DNA of 64,000 nucleotides from Kitasatospora sp. NBC_01246 (GCF_036226505.1 NZ_CP108484.1:6696001-6760000); one strand, 5' to 3'. Counted from the stretch's first letter, positions 8,548 through 17,611 are shown. The notes: a model not told the origin generated them from the letters alone. A program made the numbers and translations.

Positions 8548-9150
8548 ATGCGAGTAAGGCAGAGCGGCACCCGTCGGGGCGGCGGCCCGGTCCCGCGACC
8601 GGCGGTGGCGCTGTGCGCGCTGCTGCTGGTGGGCGCGGTGGCCGGGTGCAGCAGCAGCTCGTCCGGCTCCTCGCCCTCGGCCTCGGTGTCGATCTCCGCC
8701 CCGGCCTCGGGGTCCGTCACGGTGACCGCCACCACCAGCGCGAGCGCCAGTGCCACCGTGAGTGCCGGTGCCACCGCCCCCGCCGATCCGGCGACCGCGA
8801 CCAACCAGGTCACCGCCAACTGGGAGAAGTTCTTCGACCCCACCACCCCCATCCCCGAGAAGGCCGCGCTGCTCCAGAACGGTGACGTGCTGCTCCCGGC
8901 GCTCCAGGGCTTCTCGCAGGATCCGCGGGTCGGTCAGGTCAAGGCCAAGGTCACGAACGTGACGTTCACTTCGCCGACCGAGGCCACCGTCACCTACGAA
9001 CTCTCGCTCCAGGGCACGGTGGTCGCGCCGGACGCCACCGGCCAGGCCGTCCTCGACAACGGCACCTGGAAGGTCTCCCGCTCGTCGCTCTGCGGCCTGC
9101 TCGCCCAGGCCGGCGGTGGCAGCGGCGCCGCCGTCCCCGGATGCGGCTGA
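8548..9150 (+). CDS. Secreted lipoprotein resembling MTB12-type antigens
   Basis: A 200-residue lipoprotein precursor with an Arg-rich n-region, hydrophobic core and lipobox VAGC near residue 33, then a long Ser/Thr/Ala linker (35-85). The C-terminal domain (about 95-190) has the pattern NWEKFFDPTTPIPEKAALL ... GTWKVSRSSLCGLL. This resembles the NTF2-like C-terminal domain of mycobacterial low-molecular-weight antigen MTB12. GAGAGGA gives a good ribosome-binding site for ATG 8548. Its stop overlaps the start of the solute-binding protein by 10 nt, so the two are co-translated. It may be an accessory surface protein of the same transporter. Confidence 0.75.
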   Translation: MRVRQSGTRRGGGPVPRPAVALCALLLVGAVAGCSSSSSGSSPSASVSISAPASGSVTVTATTSASASATVSAGATAPADPATATNQVTANWEKFFDPTTPIPEKAALLQNGDVLLPALQGFSQDPRVGQVKAKVTNVTFTSPTEATVTYELSLQGTVVAPDATGQAVLDNGTWKVSRSSLCGLLAQAGGGSGAAVPGCG

Positions 9151-10577
9151 CGGCCCCGCCGTCCCGCCGGGCCGCCGACGCGCACTGCCGTCGGCGGCCC
9201 GGCCCTCGCGTCCCCCGGCGCCGCGTTCGCCGCCGCTGCGGGGGCGCCGCCCTCCTCGCGCTGCTGCTCACCGCCGTCACCGCCTGCGGCACCCGGCTGC
9301 CGGGGAGCGCCTTCACCCACCGCCCCACGGCGGCCGGCGCGAGCACCGCCGCCGGGGCCAACCCCGCCTCCGACACCGGCGTCACGGCGACCGAGATCCG
9401 GATCGGTGTGGTCACCTCGCTCACCAGTCCGGTCGGCAGCGAGGTGTTCAGCGGCCCGCGCTACGGCGCGCAGGCCTTCGTCCAGGCCCTCAACGACCGG
9501 GGCGGCCTGCACGGGCGCACCGTCAAGCTGGTGACCTGCGACGACGGCGGCAGCGGCATCGGCAACCAGGACTGCGTGCACCGCCTGATCGACCAGCAGC
9601 ACGTCTTCGCCTTCGTCTCCGGCAGCGTGCTCGACTACGCCGGCGCGCCGTACGTGAGCGGGAAGGGCGTGCCGGACGTCGGCGGCCAGCCGATCGGCAC
9701 GGCCTACGACCGCTGGCCGCACCTCTACGGCATCTACGGCAGCGGCGCGCCGCGCGACGGGCAGGCCGTCGGCTGGAACGGGACGCTCTACCAGACCCCC
9801 GAGGTGTTCCGTTTCTTCACCGAACGGCTGGGCACCACCAGCGCCGCCGTGGTCGCCTACAACCAGGCCGACTCGGCCCGCTACGCCACCCAGCTGAAGG
9901 CCGGACTGGAGGCGGAGGGCTACCGCGTCCTGATGCAGACGGTCGACTTCGCGCTGCCGAACTTCCAGGCGGTGGCCGCCGCCGTGCGCGCCGACGGCTC
10001 GCAGCTGCTCCTCGACGCCATGGACACCCGGGGCAACGCGGCGCTCTGCCGGGCGCTGGACGAGGCCGGGGTGCGGGTCGCGGCGAAGGCGACCAACGTG
10101 CAGAACTGGTCGCAGACCGTCGGCACCGACTACGGCGCCTCACCCGGCTGCCGCAACGCGCTCTGGGCGACCTCGGCCAGCCTCAACTACGAGGACGTGC
10201 AGGACCAGGCGGTGCGGGACTTCCGCGCCGCGATGTCCCGCTACTACCCCGACCGCGAACCGCTGCTCTCCGCCTGGGAGCTGGAGGGCTGGGCGGGCGC
10301 CCAGTGGCTCACCGACGCGATGGACTCCTGCGGCGCCGACCTCACCCGGGCCTGCGTCGAGCGGTTCATGAACCGCACCGAGCCCTACGACGCGCACGGA
10401 CTGATCCTGCCCGCCTCGTTCGTCCCGCAGCCCCCGCCGACCGGGCCGACCCGGGCCTGTCTGAACGCCGCCCGCTGGCAGGACACCGCCTACGGGGGCC
10501 GGGGCGGCTGGGTCACCCAGGTGGCCTCGATGACCACCACCTGCTTCGAGGTGCCGCAACTGCCCTACCGGCCGTGA
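9141..10577 (+). CDS. ABC transporter substrate-binding lipoprotein (HAAT type)
   Basis: A 478-residue periplasmic-binding-protein-fold lipoprotein (Peripla_BP_6/LivK-like). The lipobox is LTAVTAC, after a long Arg-rich leader. The mature part begins with ITVG-like EIRIGVVTSLTSPVG and GPRYGAQAFVQALNDRGGLHGR, the usual start of type I binding proteins. Six or more cysteines (for example TCDDGG, DCVHRL, SCGADL, ACLNAA) suggest disulfides. With the divergent permease and ATPases it would make a complete importer for an amino acid, amide or similar small solute. The ligand cannot be read from sequence. Confidence 0.85.
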   Translation: MRLTAPPSRRAADAHCRRRPGPRVPRRRVRRRCGGAALLALLLTAVTACGTRLPGSAFTHRPTAAGASTAAGANPASDTGVTATEIRIGVVTSLTSPVGSEVFSGPRYGAQAFVQALNDRGGLHGRTVKLVTCDDGGSGIGNQDCVHRLIDQQHVFAFVSGSVLDYAGAPYVSGKGVPDVGGQPIGTAYDRWPHLYGIYGSGAPRDGQAVGWNGTLYQTPEVFRFFTERLGTTSAAVVAYNQADSARYATQLKAGLEAEGYRVLMQTVDFALPNFQAVAAAVRADGSQLLLDAMDTRGNAALCRALDEAGVRVAAKATNVQNWSQTVGTDYGASPGCRNALWATSASLNYEDVQDQAVRDFRAAMSRYYPDREPLLSAWELEGWAGAQWLTDAMDSCGADLTRACVERFMNRTEPYDAHGLILPASFVPQPPPTGPTRACLNAARWQDTAYGGRGGWVTQVASMTTTCFEVPQLPYRP

Positions 10578-10658
10578 CGGGATCCGACGGCCCCGGAGCG
10601 GTACGGCGGGACCACCGCCTCCGGCGACCCGCGCGCCGCTGCGCCCCCCGGAGCGCCC

Positions 10659-11882
10659 TCAGCCGAGGCGCTCCACCGCGACGATCGCCGCGTCGTCGTC
10701 CAGCCGTCCGCCCGCGTGGGCCAGCAGGTCGTGGCGCACCTGCTGCACCAGGGCCTCCGGGGGGTCGGCGGACCAGGCCCTGACGCGCTCGGTGAGCGGG
10801 TAGAACCGCCGCCGGGCGTCGCGGGCCTCGATCACGCCGTCGGTGTAGATCAGCAGGCGGTCGCCGGGCAGGAAGGCGAACTCGTCCACCTCGTAGCCGC
10901 CCGGGGCCAGTTCGCCCAGGCCGAGCGGCGGCGCCGGCCGGCGGGCGTCCAGCGCGGTGACGCCGTCGGCCCGCAGCCGCAGCGGCGGCGGGTGGCCGCA
11001 GTCGATCAGCCGGACCACCGAGCCGTCGTCCGGGATGTCCAGGATGACGGCGGTGATGAACGACTCCTCGCAGTCGTCCGCCGCCGCCCCGGCGGAGGCA
11101 CTGTCCGGGCCCGACCGGTGGCCGCGACCGGTCCCGTCACCCGGCCGCTCCTCGCAGGGCTGCTCGCCGAGCCGGGCCAGGCCCCAGCGGACGCTGCCGT
11201 CCAGATAGCCGGCGAGGTCGGTGAGGTCGGCGTGCAGGTGGGCGGCCGCCCGGAAGGCGCCCAGCAGGAGGGCGGCGTCGCCGAGCGAGGAGAGGCCCTT
11301 GCCGCGGACGTCGCCGACCAGCAGCCGGGTGCCGCCGGGAGTGCGGGCCGCCGCGTAGAGGTCGCCGCCGACCTGCGCCTCGGCCTCGGCGGCGAGGTAG
11401 ACGGAGGCGAGGCGCAGGTGCCCGATCCGGTCCGGCAGCGGGCGCAGCAGGACGCGCTGGGCGGCCTCGGAGACGGAGCGGACCTGGGCCAGTTCCCGTT
11501 CGTGCCGGTCGCGCAGCACCCGCAGCGCGACGATCAGCACCGAGACGGCGATCTGCGCGCCGAGCTGGGTCTCGTGGTTGGGGGTGGTGAGCCCGTCGCG
11601 CGTGATGCCGATGACGGTGAGGCCGGCGAGCGCGAGCAGGGCGACGGCCGCGGTGGTCCGCGCCCCCGCGAAGGACGCGGTGATCGCGGGGGCCACGATC
11701 AGCAGCGGTCCGAGGTGGATCGTCGGCGGTGACAGGACGTCGACCACGGTGATCACGACGATCAGCGCGAGCGGGAGCGCCGTCAGCGCGTGGCGGCCGA
11801 GCCGCCACGACCGGCGGCGGTCGCGAGGACCCTGCCGAAGGGGCACCTCTCCTCTGTACACCGTCGGAGCGGTACCCCGCAC
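10659..11882 (-). CDS. Membrane-anchored PP2C (SpoIIE-type) serine/threonine phosphatase
   Basis: A 407-residue protein. The N-terminal part (about 30-125) has four hydrophobic segments. A SpoIIE/RsbU-type phosphatase domain (about 150-405) follows with metal-binding aspartates in VGGDLY and VGDVRGKG, and a late DRLLIYTDGVIEARD motif. A Gly/Asp/Ser-rich insertion (about 240-270) interrupts the domain. Such proteins dephosphorylate anti-sigma-factor antagonists; no such partner lies nearby. The start is ambiguous: GTG 11846 sits too close to AGAGGAGAG to use it, so ATG 11882 is listed. It converges with the binding-protein gene. Confidence 0.8.
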   Translation of the reverse strand: MRGTAPTVYRGEVPLRQGPRDRRRSWRLGRHALTALPLALIVVITVVDVLSPPTIHLGPLLIVAPAITASFAGARTTAAVALLALAGLTVIGITRDGLTTPNHETQLGAQIAVSVLIVALRVLRDRHERELAQVRSVSEAAQRVLLRPLPDRIGHLRLASVYLAAEAEAQVGGDLYAAARTPGGTRLLVGDVRGKGLSSLGDAALLLGAFRAAAHLHADLTDLAGYLDGSVRWGLARLGEQPCEERPGDGTGRGHRSGPDSASAGAAADDCEESFITAVILDIPDDGSVVRLIDCGHPPPLRLRADGVTALDARRPAPPLGLGELAPGGYEVDEFAFLPGDRLLIYTDGVIEARDARRRFYPLTERVRAWSADPPEALVQQVRHDLLAHAGGRLDDDAAIVAVERLG

Positions 11883-11982
11883 CCCGGCGTCGGCCCGTTG
11901 CCGCCGGGGTGTCGCCCGGGGCCCGTTGCCGGCGGGCCGGGACCGGCGCCCCTCGGTCCCCGGCGCCCCCCCGGTCCCCGGC

Positions 11983-12405
11983 TCAGTCCTCGGCGCCGTA
12001 GCGGGCCAGGTAGCCGGCGAAGCGGGCGACGTCCTCGTCGGACCACTCGGTGAAGCGGGCGGTGAAGGCGACCCGGCGCTGCTCGCTGGCCTCGCGCAGC
12101 AGGGTCAGGCCGGCCTCGGTGGCGCGCAGGATCTGGCCGCGCTGGTCGTCCGGATCGGTCTCGCGGCGCAGCAGGTCGAGCTTCTCCAGCGCGGTGACCT
12201 GGCGGCTCACGGTGGACTTGTCGAGCATGAAGTACGAGGCGACGTCGGCGGCCCGGCAGCCGCCGCGCTCGTTGATCAGGTCGAGGATGCTGTAGGTGAC
12301 CAGGGAGAGGTCCGGGTGCAGCTGGGAGGCCTTGTGCCGGGCACGCCGGGCGAAGGCGGTCAGCTCGCGCTGGATGGTGTCGATCGATGTCTCGCGGCCG
12401 GGCAC
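11983..12405 (-). CDS. MarR-family transcriptional regulator
   Basis: A 140-residue winged-helix regulator. The DNA-binding part (about 45-105) has RAADVASYFMLDKSTVSRQVTALEKLDLL, then the wing RRETDPDDQRGQI. GTG 12405 is chosen because GGAGG lies 10 nt upstream; the longer frame would run through the operator-like palindrome. The palindrome at 12431-12445 in its own promoter suggests autoregulation. The nearest gene upstream on the same strand is the M48 protease, 135 bp away, and it could be part of the regulon. Confidence 0.85.
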   Translation of the reverse strand: MPGRETSIDTIQRELTAFARRARHKASQLHPDLSLVTYSILDLINERGGCRAADVASYFMLDKSTVSRQVTALEKLDLLRRETDPDDQRGQILRATEAGLTLLREASEQRRVAFTARFTEWSDEDVARFAGYLARYGAED

Positions 12406-12430
12406 GGCGGTCCTACCTCCTCGGTAATTT

Positions 12431-12445
12431 GTTGCACTGTACAAC
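12431..12445. promoter_or_regulatory. Probable MarR operator
   Basis: GTTGCACTGTACAAC is an imperfect palindrome (6 of 7 arm positions match) in a locally AT-rich stretch (TAATTTGTTGCACTGTACAA) just upstream of the marR-like gene. Sites of the form TTGTNCN...GNACAA are typical for MarR regulators. Inferred, not shown. Confidence 0.5.
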
Positions 12446-12540
12446 GTTTTGGGCTCCGCCGTGCTCCGCCGTGTGCTGTCGGGCCACGCCGTCCTCCGCC
12501 CCGTTCCGCCGGCCGGCGGCACCCGGCCAGGGGCGCGGGC

Positions 12541-13806
12541 TCAGCCGGTTGTGGCGCCGTCCGGGGTGCCGGTGGCTCCCGCGGCCTGCCAGGCGCGGGC
12601 GGCCGCGATCCGGCGGGTGGCACTCGGATGAGTGGCGAACAGTAGCTCAAGCACCCGGGGCGGGTCGACATCGGACACATTGGCCACTGCCAGTCTGCGC
12701 TGCATGGCGATGAACTGCTCGGCGTCCGAGGTCAGTTCCAGGGCGTGCCGGTCCGCCCGGGCCTCGACCCGGCGGCTCACCGCGCACTGCACCGGCCCCG
12801 ACAGGGCGCCCAGCAGGGCCGCGCAGGCCGCCATCAGCGGCAGGACTCGCGGATCCGCCGCGTCCGTCGCCCCCGCCGCCGACAGCAGCGGGCCCCAGCC
12901 GGTCAGCAGGCCGATCAGGCAGACCACCACGGCCGCCCCCACCGCGCCCAGCACCGTGCCGGTCAGCACGTCCCGGTGCTTCACGTGCCCGAGTTCGTGC
13001 GCCACCACCAGCTCCACCTCGCGCGGCTCGGCGGTGGACAGCAGCGTGTCGTAGGCGACGATCCGGCGGGTCGCGCCCAGGCCGGACACGTACGCGTTGA
13101 GGGCCGTGGTCCGCCGGGAGGCGTCCGCCACCAGGACGTCCCGCACCCGGACGTCGTCCTGGTCGGCGAGCGCGAGCAGGGCGGTCCGCAGCGGGCCGGG
13201 CGCCATCGGGGTGAAGCGGTTGAAGACCGGCTCCACCAGCAGCGGGTAGAGGAAGGAGAGCGCCGCCGTGAGCAGCGCCGCCGCGCCGGCGGCCGGGAGC
13301 CACCAGCGGTCCGGCCAGCGGTCGGTGAGCGCGAACAGTCCGAACGCCAGGGGCAGCACCAGGGCCAGGCCCAGCGCCAGTCCGCGCACGGCGTCCACCG
13401 CCCAGCCGCCCCAGCCCTGGGTGACCAGGCCGAACCGGGCCCGCACCGTCCGGGCGCCGGCGGCGAACGGCAGCTGGGCCGCCCGGCCCAGGAGGACCAG
13501 GGCGGCCGCCCCCGCCAGCACCTCGGCCGTCCGCGAGCCGCCGAACAGGTCGCCGGCGGCCGTCACCAGAGCGGCTCCGGCCGGGGTCAGCCCGAGCAGC
13601 AGGGTCAGGAGGAGGCCGGCCAGCCGCCCGCCCAGTGCCCACGGCAGCTGGGCACGCCGCAGCGCGCGGCCCCGGGCGCGCTGGGCGGGGGTGAAGTCGG
13701 GCGCGCCGGTACCGGCGCCGGGGGCGGGGGTCGCTGAGCCCGGAGGCGGGCTGACCGGATCTCTCATCTGTCGGCTGTCATCCGTAGTCCGTGAGCTGTC
13801 GGCCAC
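12541..13806 (-). CDS. M48 family (Ste24-like) membrane metallopeptidase
   Basis: A 421-residue integral membrane zinc protease. It has hydrophobic segments near 60-80, 90-110, 135-160 and 170-195, the zinc motif HELGH near residue 270 (in ELVVAHELGHVKHRD), two further membrane segments, then the third ligand in EARADRHALEL. Such enzymes cleave misfolded or CaaX-like membrane substrates at the inner face of the membrane. The GTG at 13806 gives the longest form; ATG 13767 (13 residues later) is an equal candidate. The N-terminal 40 residues are Pro/Gly-rich and poorly conserved in appearance. Confidence 0.85.
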   Translation of the reverse strand: MADSSRTTDDSRQMRDPVSPPPGSATPAPGAGTGAPDFTPAQRARGRALRRAQLPWALGGRLAGLLLTLLLGLTPAGAALVTAAGDLFGGSRTAEVLAGAAALVLLGRAAQLPFAAGARTVRARFGLVTQGWGGWAVDAVRGLALGLALVLPLAFGLFALTDRWPDRWWLPAAGAAALLTAALSFLYPLLVEPVFNRFTPMAPGPLRTALLALADQDDVRVRDVLVADASRRTTALNAYVSGLGATRRIVAYDTLLSTAEPREVELVVAHELGHVKHRDVLTGTVLGAVGAAVVVCLIGLLTGWGPLLSAAGATDAADPRVLPLMAACAALLGALSGPVQCAVSRRVEARADRHALELTSDAEQFIAMQRRLAVANVSDVDPPRVLELLFATHPSATRRIAAARAWQAAGATGTPDGATTG

Positions 13807-13904
13807 CCGCTGCCGGGCGCCGTCCGTCGGGCGCTGTCCGTCCGGCCGCGCCCACCGGTTGCCCGTCGGGCGCGGGCCGGCCGGCGGCTGCCGGGATCAG
13901 CATG

Positions 13905-14681
13905 TCACTCCCGCGCCGGCCCGGTGGCGGACTCGGTGCCGCTGCGGAGCAGCCGGTGCCCCAGCTCGACCAGGGCCCTCCCCACGGCGAACGCGTCGCC
14001 GACCGCCTCGGCGGGCTCGTCCTGCGGGCTGCGGCGGGCGCGGGTGTCGGCGTGCAGCACGCTGCCGTCGGCGTCGAGCACGGCGTGCACCCGGGTGGTG
14101 TCCCGGCCCTCGACGAGGTGCAGGCTCACCTGCCACTCCTTGGTGCGGACGGCCGATCCCGCGTCCTCGGTGAGGGGAGCTGCGGTCGCTGCGGTCGCCG
14201 CGGTGTCGGGGCGCGCCGGTGCGGCGGCGCCGTCCGCGCGGACGATCACCACCGGGCAGCTGCCGTGCACCGCGCAGTGGGAGCTCACCGAACCCAGCAG
14301 TGCGCGGGCGAAGGTGCCGCGCCCCCGGCTGCCGAGCACCAGGAAGTCGGCGTCCGCGGACAGTTCCAGCAGCACCTCGGCCGCGTGGCCGAGGACGAGG
14401 CTCTCCTCGATCTCCACCGGCCGGTCCCGGCCGACCACCTCGTCCACCTCGGCGGTCAGCGTGCGCCGGGCCGCCCGCTCGAAGCCGTCGTCCAGCAGCG
14501 GCGTGAGCCACCCGTAGAGCGACGGGTACTCCCAGGCCGCCACCGCGTGGACCGCGGCCCCGGTCAGGCCCGCCTGACCGACCGCCCAGCGCAGCGCCGC
14601 CTTCGAGGGCGCGGAGCCGTCGATCCCGACCACGATCCGCCGCCGGCCGCCGTTCGCCGCGCCGATTCCCACACCGTCCAT
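13905..14681 (-). CDS. Universal stress protein fused to a DUF1876 domain
   Basis: A 258-residue fusion. Residues about 14-150 are UspA-like, with the start IVVGIDGSAPSKAALRWA and the ATP-binding loop GSRGRGTFARALLGSVS. A short Ala/Thr linker follows. Residues about 182-250 match the DUF1876 (double-stranded-RNA-binding-like) pattern: WQVSLHLVEGRDTTRVHAVL ... GRALVELGHRLL. DUF1876 is usually a separate protein of about 90 residues. ATG 14681 has GAGGTGG at good spacing. Usp proteins bind ATP and help survive energy or oxygen stress. No DevR box was recognised upstream. Confidence 0.8.
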   Translation of the reverse strand: MDGVGIGAANGGRRRIVVGIDGSAPSKAALRWAVGQAGLTGAAVHAVAAWEYPSLYGWLTPLLDDGFERAARRTLTAEVDEVVGRDRPVEIEESLVLGHAAEVLLELSADADFLVLGSRGRGTFARALLGSVSSHCAVHGSCPVVIVRADGAAAPARPDTAATAATAAPLTEDAGSAVRTKEWQVSLHLVEGRDTTRVHAVLDADGSVLHADTRARRSPQDEPAEAVGDAFAVGRALVELGHRLLRSGTESATGPARE

Positions 14682-15074
14682 GCGCCGTCCACCTCGCCAC
14701 CTCGGCCCGGGAGCGTGCAGCCCCGGGAGCGTGCACCCCCTCCACGCTGCGCGTCCGGAAGGCCGGTGCGCCAGGGACACGACGGCCCGGTGCGGCGGTT
14801 GTGGGGGCCGGGGTGTCCTGGTGGGGGTGGTGCCGGCGGTGGCGGGTCGTGGTGGTGGAGCCGGGTGCGGAGGTGCTGTGGGGGCCGGGGCGTCCCGGTG
14901 CGGCGGTTGGTCAGGCCGGTCCGTCCCCTGCGGTGGAGCCGGGGGGACATCGAGGCGGGCCCGCCGGGCCCGCCGATACGATCGGTCGGGGCTGTCCGGC
15001 CCGGTGGGTGCGGGCAGTGGCCGTGAGCTGTGGCGCCGGTCCCGCCGGCGCCACCTGGGGAGAGGGGATCCGGT
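14682..15074. repeat. Divergent intergenic region with partial duplication
   Basis: About 390 bp without a gene between divergent usp and M24 genes. It holds a G-rich imperfect duplication: GTGCGGCGGTTG and TGTGGGGGCCGGGG each occur twice (near 14790-14815 and 14875-14915), in changed order. It also holds two copies of CGGGAGCGTGCA near 14706-14733. No clear promoter was recognised. Confidence 0.45.
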
Positions 15075-15782
15075 ATGGCAGTCGAACCGTCCGGCGCGCA
15101 GGAGGTCCGTCGCGTCGAGGGCCTGGTGTCGGCGCAGGAGAAGGCGATCGCCCTGTTCGCCGAGGCCGAGGCGCGCGAACTGGTGGCGCCCGGGGTGGGC
15201 GAGCGCGAGGCGAGCGACCGGATCCGGGATCTCGCCAACGAGATGTTCGGCGCCACCCGGCACTGGCACAAGCGGATCATCCGCTCCGGCCCGAACACCC
15301 TGGCCCCGTACCGGGACAACCCGCCGGACCGGGTCATCGGCGCCGACGACGTGGCCTTCGCCGACTTCGGCCCCGTCTTCGAGGAGTACGAGGCGGACTT
15401 CGGCCGCACCTACGTCTTCGGCGGCGATCCGCACAAGCGGCGGCTGCTCGCCGACCTGCCGCGGATCTTCGACGCCGGCCGCGCGTTCTTCGCGGCCGAC
15501 CCGGAGATCACCGGGCGGCAGCTGCACGCCGAGGTCGAGCGGCTGGCCGCCGAAGCGGGCTGGGAGGTCGGCATCTGGCACGCCGGCCACCTCGTGGGCG
15601 AGTTCCCGCACGAGGTGAACGACGGGGCCAAGGCCGACTCCTACATCACCCCCGAGAACGAGACCCCGCTGCGCCGCACCGACCGGTCGGGGCGGGTCTG
15701 CCACTGGATCCTGGAGCTGCACCTCGTCGATTGGGAGCGCGGCTTCGGCGGCTTCTACGAGCAGTTGCTCGACCTGGCCTGA
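15075..15782 (+). CDS. M24 (methionine aminopeptidase/creatinase-fold) peptidase-like protein
   Basis: A 235-residue cytoplasmic protein with the pita-bread-fold pattern. It has an early Asp ligand in VAFADFGPVFEEYEADFGRTY, a His in WHAGHLVGEFPHE, and late Glu in LELHLVDWERGFGGFYEQL. It is short compared with methionine aminopeptidase (about 255-285) and ends directly after the domain. It may hydrolyse a proline-containing or small peptide, or act on a non-peptide such as an ectoine-type substrate. ATG 15075 follows GGAGAGGGG. Divergent from the Usp gene. Confidence 0.75.
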   Translation: MAVEPSGAQEVRRVEGLVSAQEKAIALFAEAEARELVAPGVGEREASDRIRDLANEMFGATRHWHKRIIRSGPNTLAPYRDNPPDRVIGADDVAFADFGPVFEEYEADFGRTYVFGGDPHKRRLLADLPRIFDAGRAFFAADPEITGRQLHAEVERLAAEAGWEVGIWHAGHLVGEFPHEVNDGAKADSYITPENETPLRRTDRSGRVCHWILELHLVDWERGFGGFYEQLLDLA

Positions 15783-15811
15783 CCGCGGTCCCCGGCCCGC
15801 GCTCCGGCCGC

Positions 15812-15848
15812 CGGGCCCGTCCTGCGCCCCGGGCGCGGGGCGGGCCCG
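15812..15848. terminator. Candidate terminator hairpin
   Basis: Arms CGGGCCCG (15812-15819 and 15841-15848) enclose a second GCCCC/GGGGC pairing, just downstream of the M24 gene. The arms overlap by one base, so only one of the two pairings can be complete. Confidence 0.35.
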
Positions 15849-15937
15849 GGGCGGGCGGGCCGTGGAGGCAGTCCGAAGGCGATGTGGGGGAATGGCGTAG
15901 TCTGACCGCTCTCGAATCGACCCCCGGGGGACTTCTC

Positions 15938-17077
15938 ATGCGCCGAGTCGCGGCCGCCGTCGCACTGCTGCTCGGGCTGATACCCGTGGCCGCCTGCGGG
16001 CCGGACGACCCGGCGCCGGCCAAGGCCGCGCCGGCGGGCGACGCGGCGAAGCCCACGGCGGCCGGGACGGCGGGCGCCGCGGCGTCCGCCTCGCCGTCCG
16101 CGAGCGCCTCGGCGCCCCGTCCGGACGGTTCGATCACGGTGGCGTTCGCCGGGGACGTCCACTTCGAGGGCCGCACCGAGGCCCGGCTCGCGGTGAAGGC
16201 GCCCGAGCAGGCGCTCGGCCCGATCGCCACGACCCTCTCCGACGCGGACCTCGCCGTCCTCAACCTGGAGACCGCGATCACCGACCGGGGTGCCCCCGAG
16301 CCGAAGACGTACACTTTCCGCACCTCGCCCAGGGCGCTCACCGCCCTCAAGGACTCCGGCGTCGACGTCGTCTCGATGGCCAACAACCACGCCGTGGACT
16401 TCGGCGCGGACGGGCTCACCGACACGCTCGCCGCCAAGGACTCCGCGCCGATCCCGGTCGTCGGCGTCGGCCGCAACGCCAAGGAGGCGTACGCCCCGTA
16501 CGTCACCACCGTGCGCGGGGTGAAGGTCGCGGTGCTCGCGGCCAGCCAGGTCGAGGACCTGACGAACCAGAAGTGGCGCGCCGGCGCCACCAAGCCGGGC
16601 ATCGCCTCGGCGCTGGACGCCGCCGCGCTGGTCAAGGCGGTGGAGGAGGCGAAGAAGCAGGCGCCCGTCGTGCTCGTGTACCTGCACTGGGGCGACGAGG
16701 GCAAGGCCTGTCCGACCGGCGCCCAGAGCGCCATCGCCAAGAAGCTCGCCACCGCCGGGGCCACCGCGGTGGTCGGCACCCACGCCCACACCATGCTGGG
16801 CTCGGGCATGCTCGGCTCCACCTACATCGGCTACGGCTTCGGCAACTTCCTCTGGTACGGCACCTCCGACTACGCCAACTCCAACGAGACCGGCGTGACG
16901 ACGCTGACCCTGACCGCGGCCGGCAAGGTCACCGGCGAGGTGTTCACGCCCGCCACCGTCGACGGCCAGGGCGTGCCCGTCCCGCAGACCGGCGCCGCCG
17001 CGACGGCCGCGCTCAAGCGCCGCGACGGCCTGCGGGGCTGCACCGGGCTGGCCCCGGTGGCGGGCGCGACGCGCTGA
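15938..17077 (+). CDS. CapA-family metallophosphatase lipoprotein
   Basis: A 379-residue secreted lipoprotein (lipobox IPVAAC near residue 20), Ala/Ser/Pro linker to about 62, then a CapA/PgsA capsule-synthesis-type metallophosphoesterase domain. The family blocks are present: TVAFAGDVHFEG, LNLETAITDRG, MANNHAVDFGADGL, YLHWGDE, VVGTHAHTMLG and YGFGNFLW. The fold binds two metals; in Bacillus the relative takes part in poly-gamma-glutamate anchoring, but in actinomycetes the role is open. Ribosome-binding site CGGGGGA precedes ATG 15938. Confidence 0.85.
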   Translation: MRRVAAAVALLLGLIPVAACGPDDPAPAKAAPAGDAAKPTAAGTAGAAASASPSASASAPRPDGSITVAFAGDVHFEGRTEARLAVKAPEQALGPIATTLSDADLAVLNLETAITDRGAPEPKTYTFRTSPRALTALKDSGVDVVSMANNHAVDFGADGLTDTLAAKDSAPIPVVGVGRNAKEAYAPYVTTVRGVKVAVLAASQVEDLTNQKWRAGATKPGIASALDAAALVKAVEEAKKQAPVVLVYLHWGDEGKACPTGAQSAIAKKLATAGATAVVGTHAHTMLGSGMLGSTYIGYGFGNFLWYGTSDYANSNETGVTTLTLTAAGKVTGEVFTPATVDGQGVPVPQTGAAATAALKRRDGLRGCTGLAPVAGATR

Positions 17078-17097
17078 GGCCGTGGACGTGGCCGCGC

Positions 17098-17466
17098 TCA
17101 GGCGCGGCGACGGTCCGCCGGGCCGAGGTCGTGCGGGTCGCGGGTGGTGAGCGCCTCGGTCACCGGCCGCCCACCGCCCGCCGACCGGGCGAGCCGCTCG
17201 CGGACCTCCCCCGGGGTGCGCGGCCGCCACCCCGGGCCGTAGCAGCAGCGCGAGTGGAAGGTCACCCCCGCGGCGAGCAGGGCCGTCAGGGCCCGCCACC
17301 CCGCGGTGTCCCGGCGTCGCGGGACCGCCAGGTCCTGGCCCGCGTCGACCAGTTCGCCGCCGCAGCGCGCGCAGAGGTCCCGCCCCGGTGCGCCGTGCCG
17401 CTTCACGGACAGCCGGCACGGCGGGCAGACGAAGTGTCGTCGCGAGGTCCGGCTCCGGGTGCACAT
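17098..17466 (-). CDS. Small zinc-ribbon protein
   Basis: A 122-residue protein with two CxxC knuckles (FVCPPCRLS and LCARCGGEL) about 17 residues apart, then RRRDTAGWRALTALLAAGVTFHS and CCYGPGWRPRTPGEVRERL. This pattern matches a small actinobacterial zinc-ribbon family that automated pipelines often mislabel as deoxyxylulose-phosphate synthase, which it cannot be at this size. Function unknown. ATG 17466 was chosen because the extra upstream codons are low-complexity. It converges on capA with a 20-bp gap. Confidence 0.65.
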   Translation of the reverse strand: MCTRSRTSRRHFVCPPCRLSVKRHGAPGRDLCARCGGELVDAGQDLAVPRRRDTAGWRALTALLAAGVTFHSRCCYGPGWRPRTPGEVRERLARSAGGGRPVTEALTTRDPHDLGPADRRRA

Positions 17467-17611
17467 GCCGCTCACGGTAGGCGCGCGCCGTGCCGTCGGC
17501 ACCCGGATTTCCGGGCGGGCGGCCGCCGGGGGCGGCCCGGGGGCCCGGCGGCGGCGTGAGAGGGTCGAAGCGGAAGACGTGGTGGTCACGGGTGCGGAGG
17601 AGAGCCGGCCG

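Noticed and set aside
14682..14800. Possible DevR/DosR dormancy box upstream of the universal stress protein gene
   Set aside because: Only a poor half-match (GGGAC ... GGCCC) without the expected symmetric centre.
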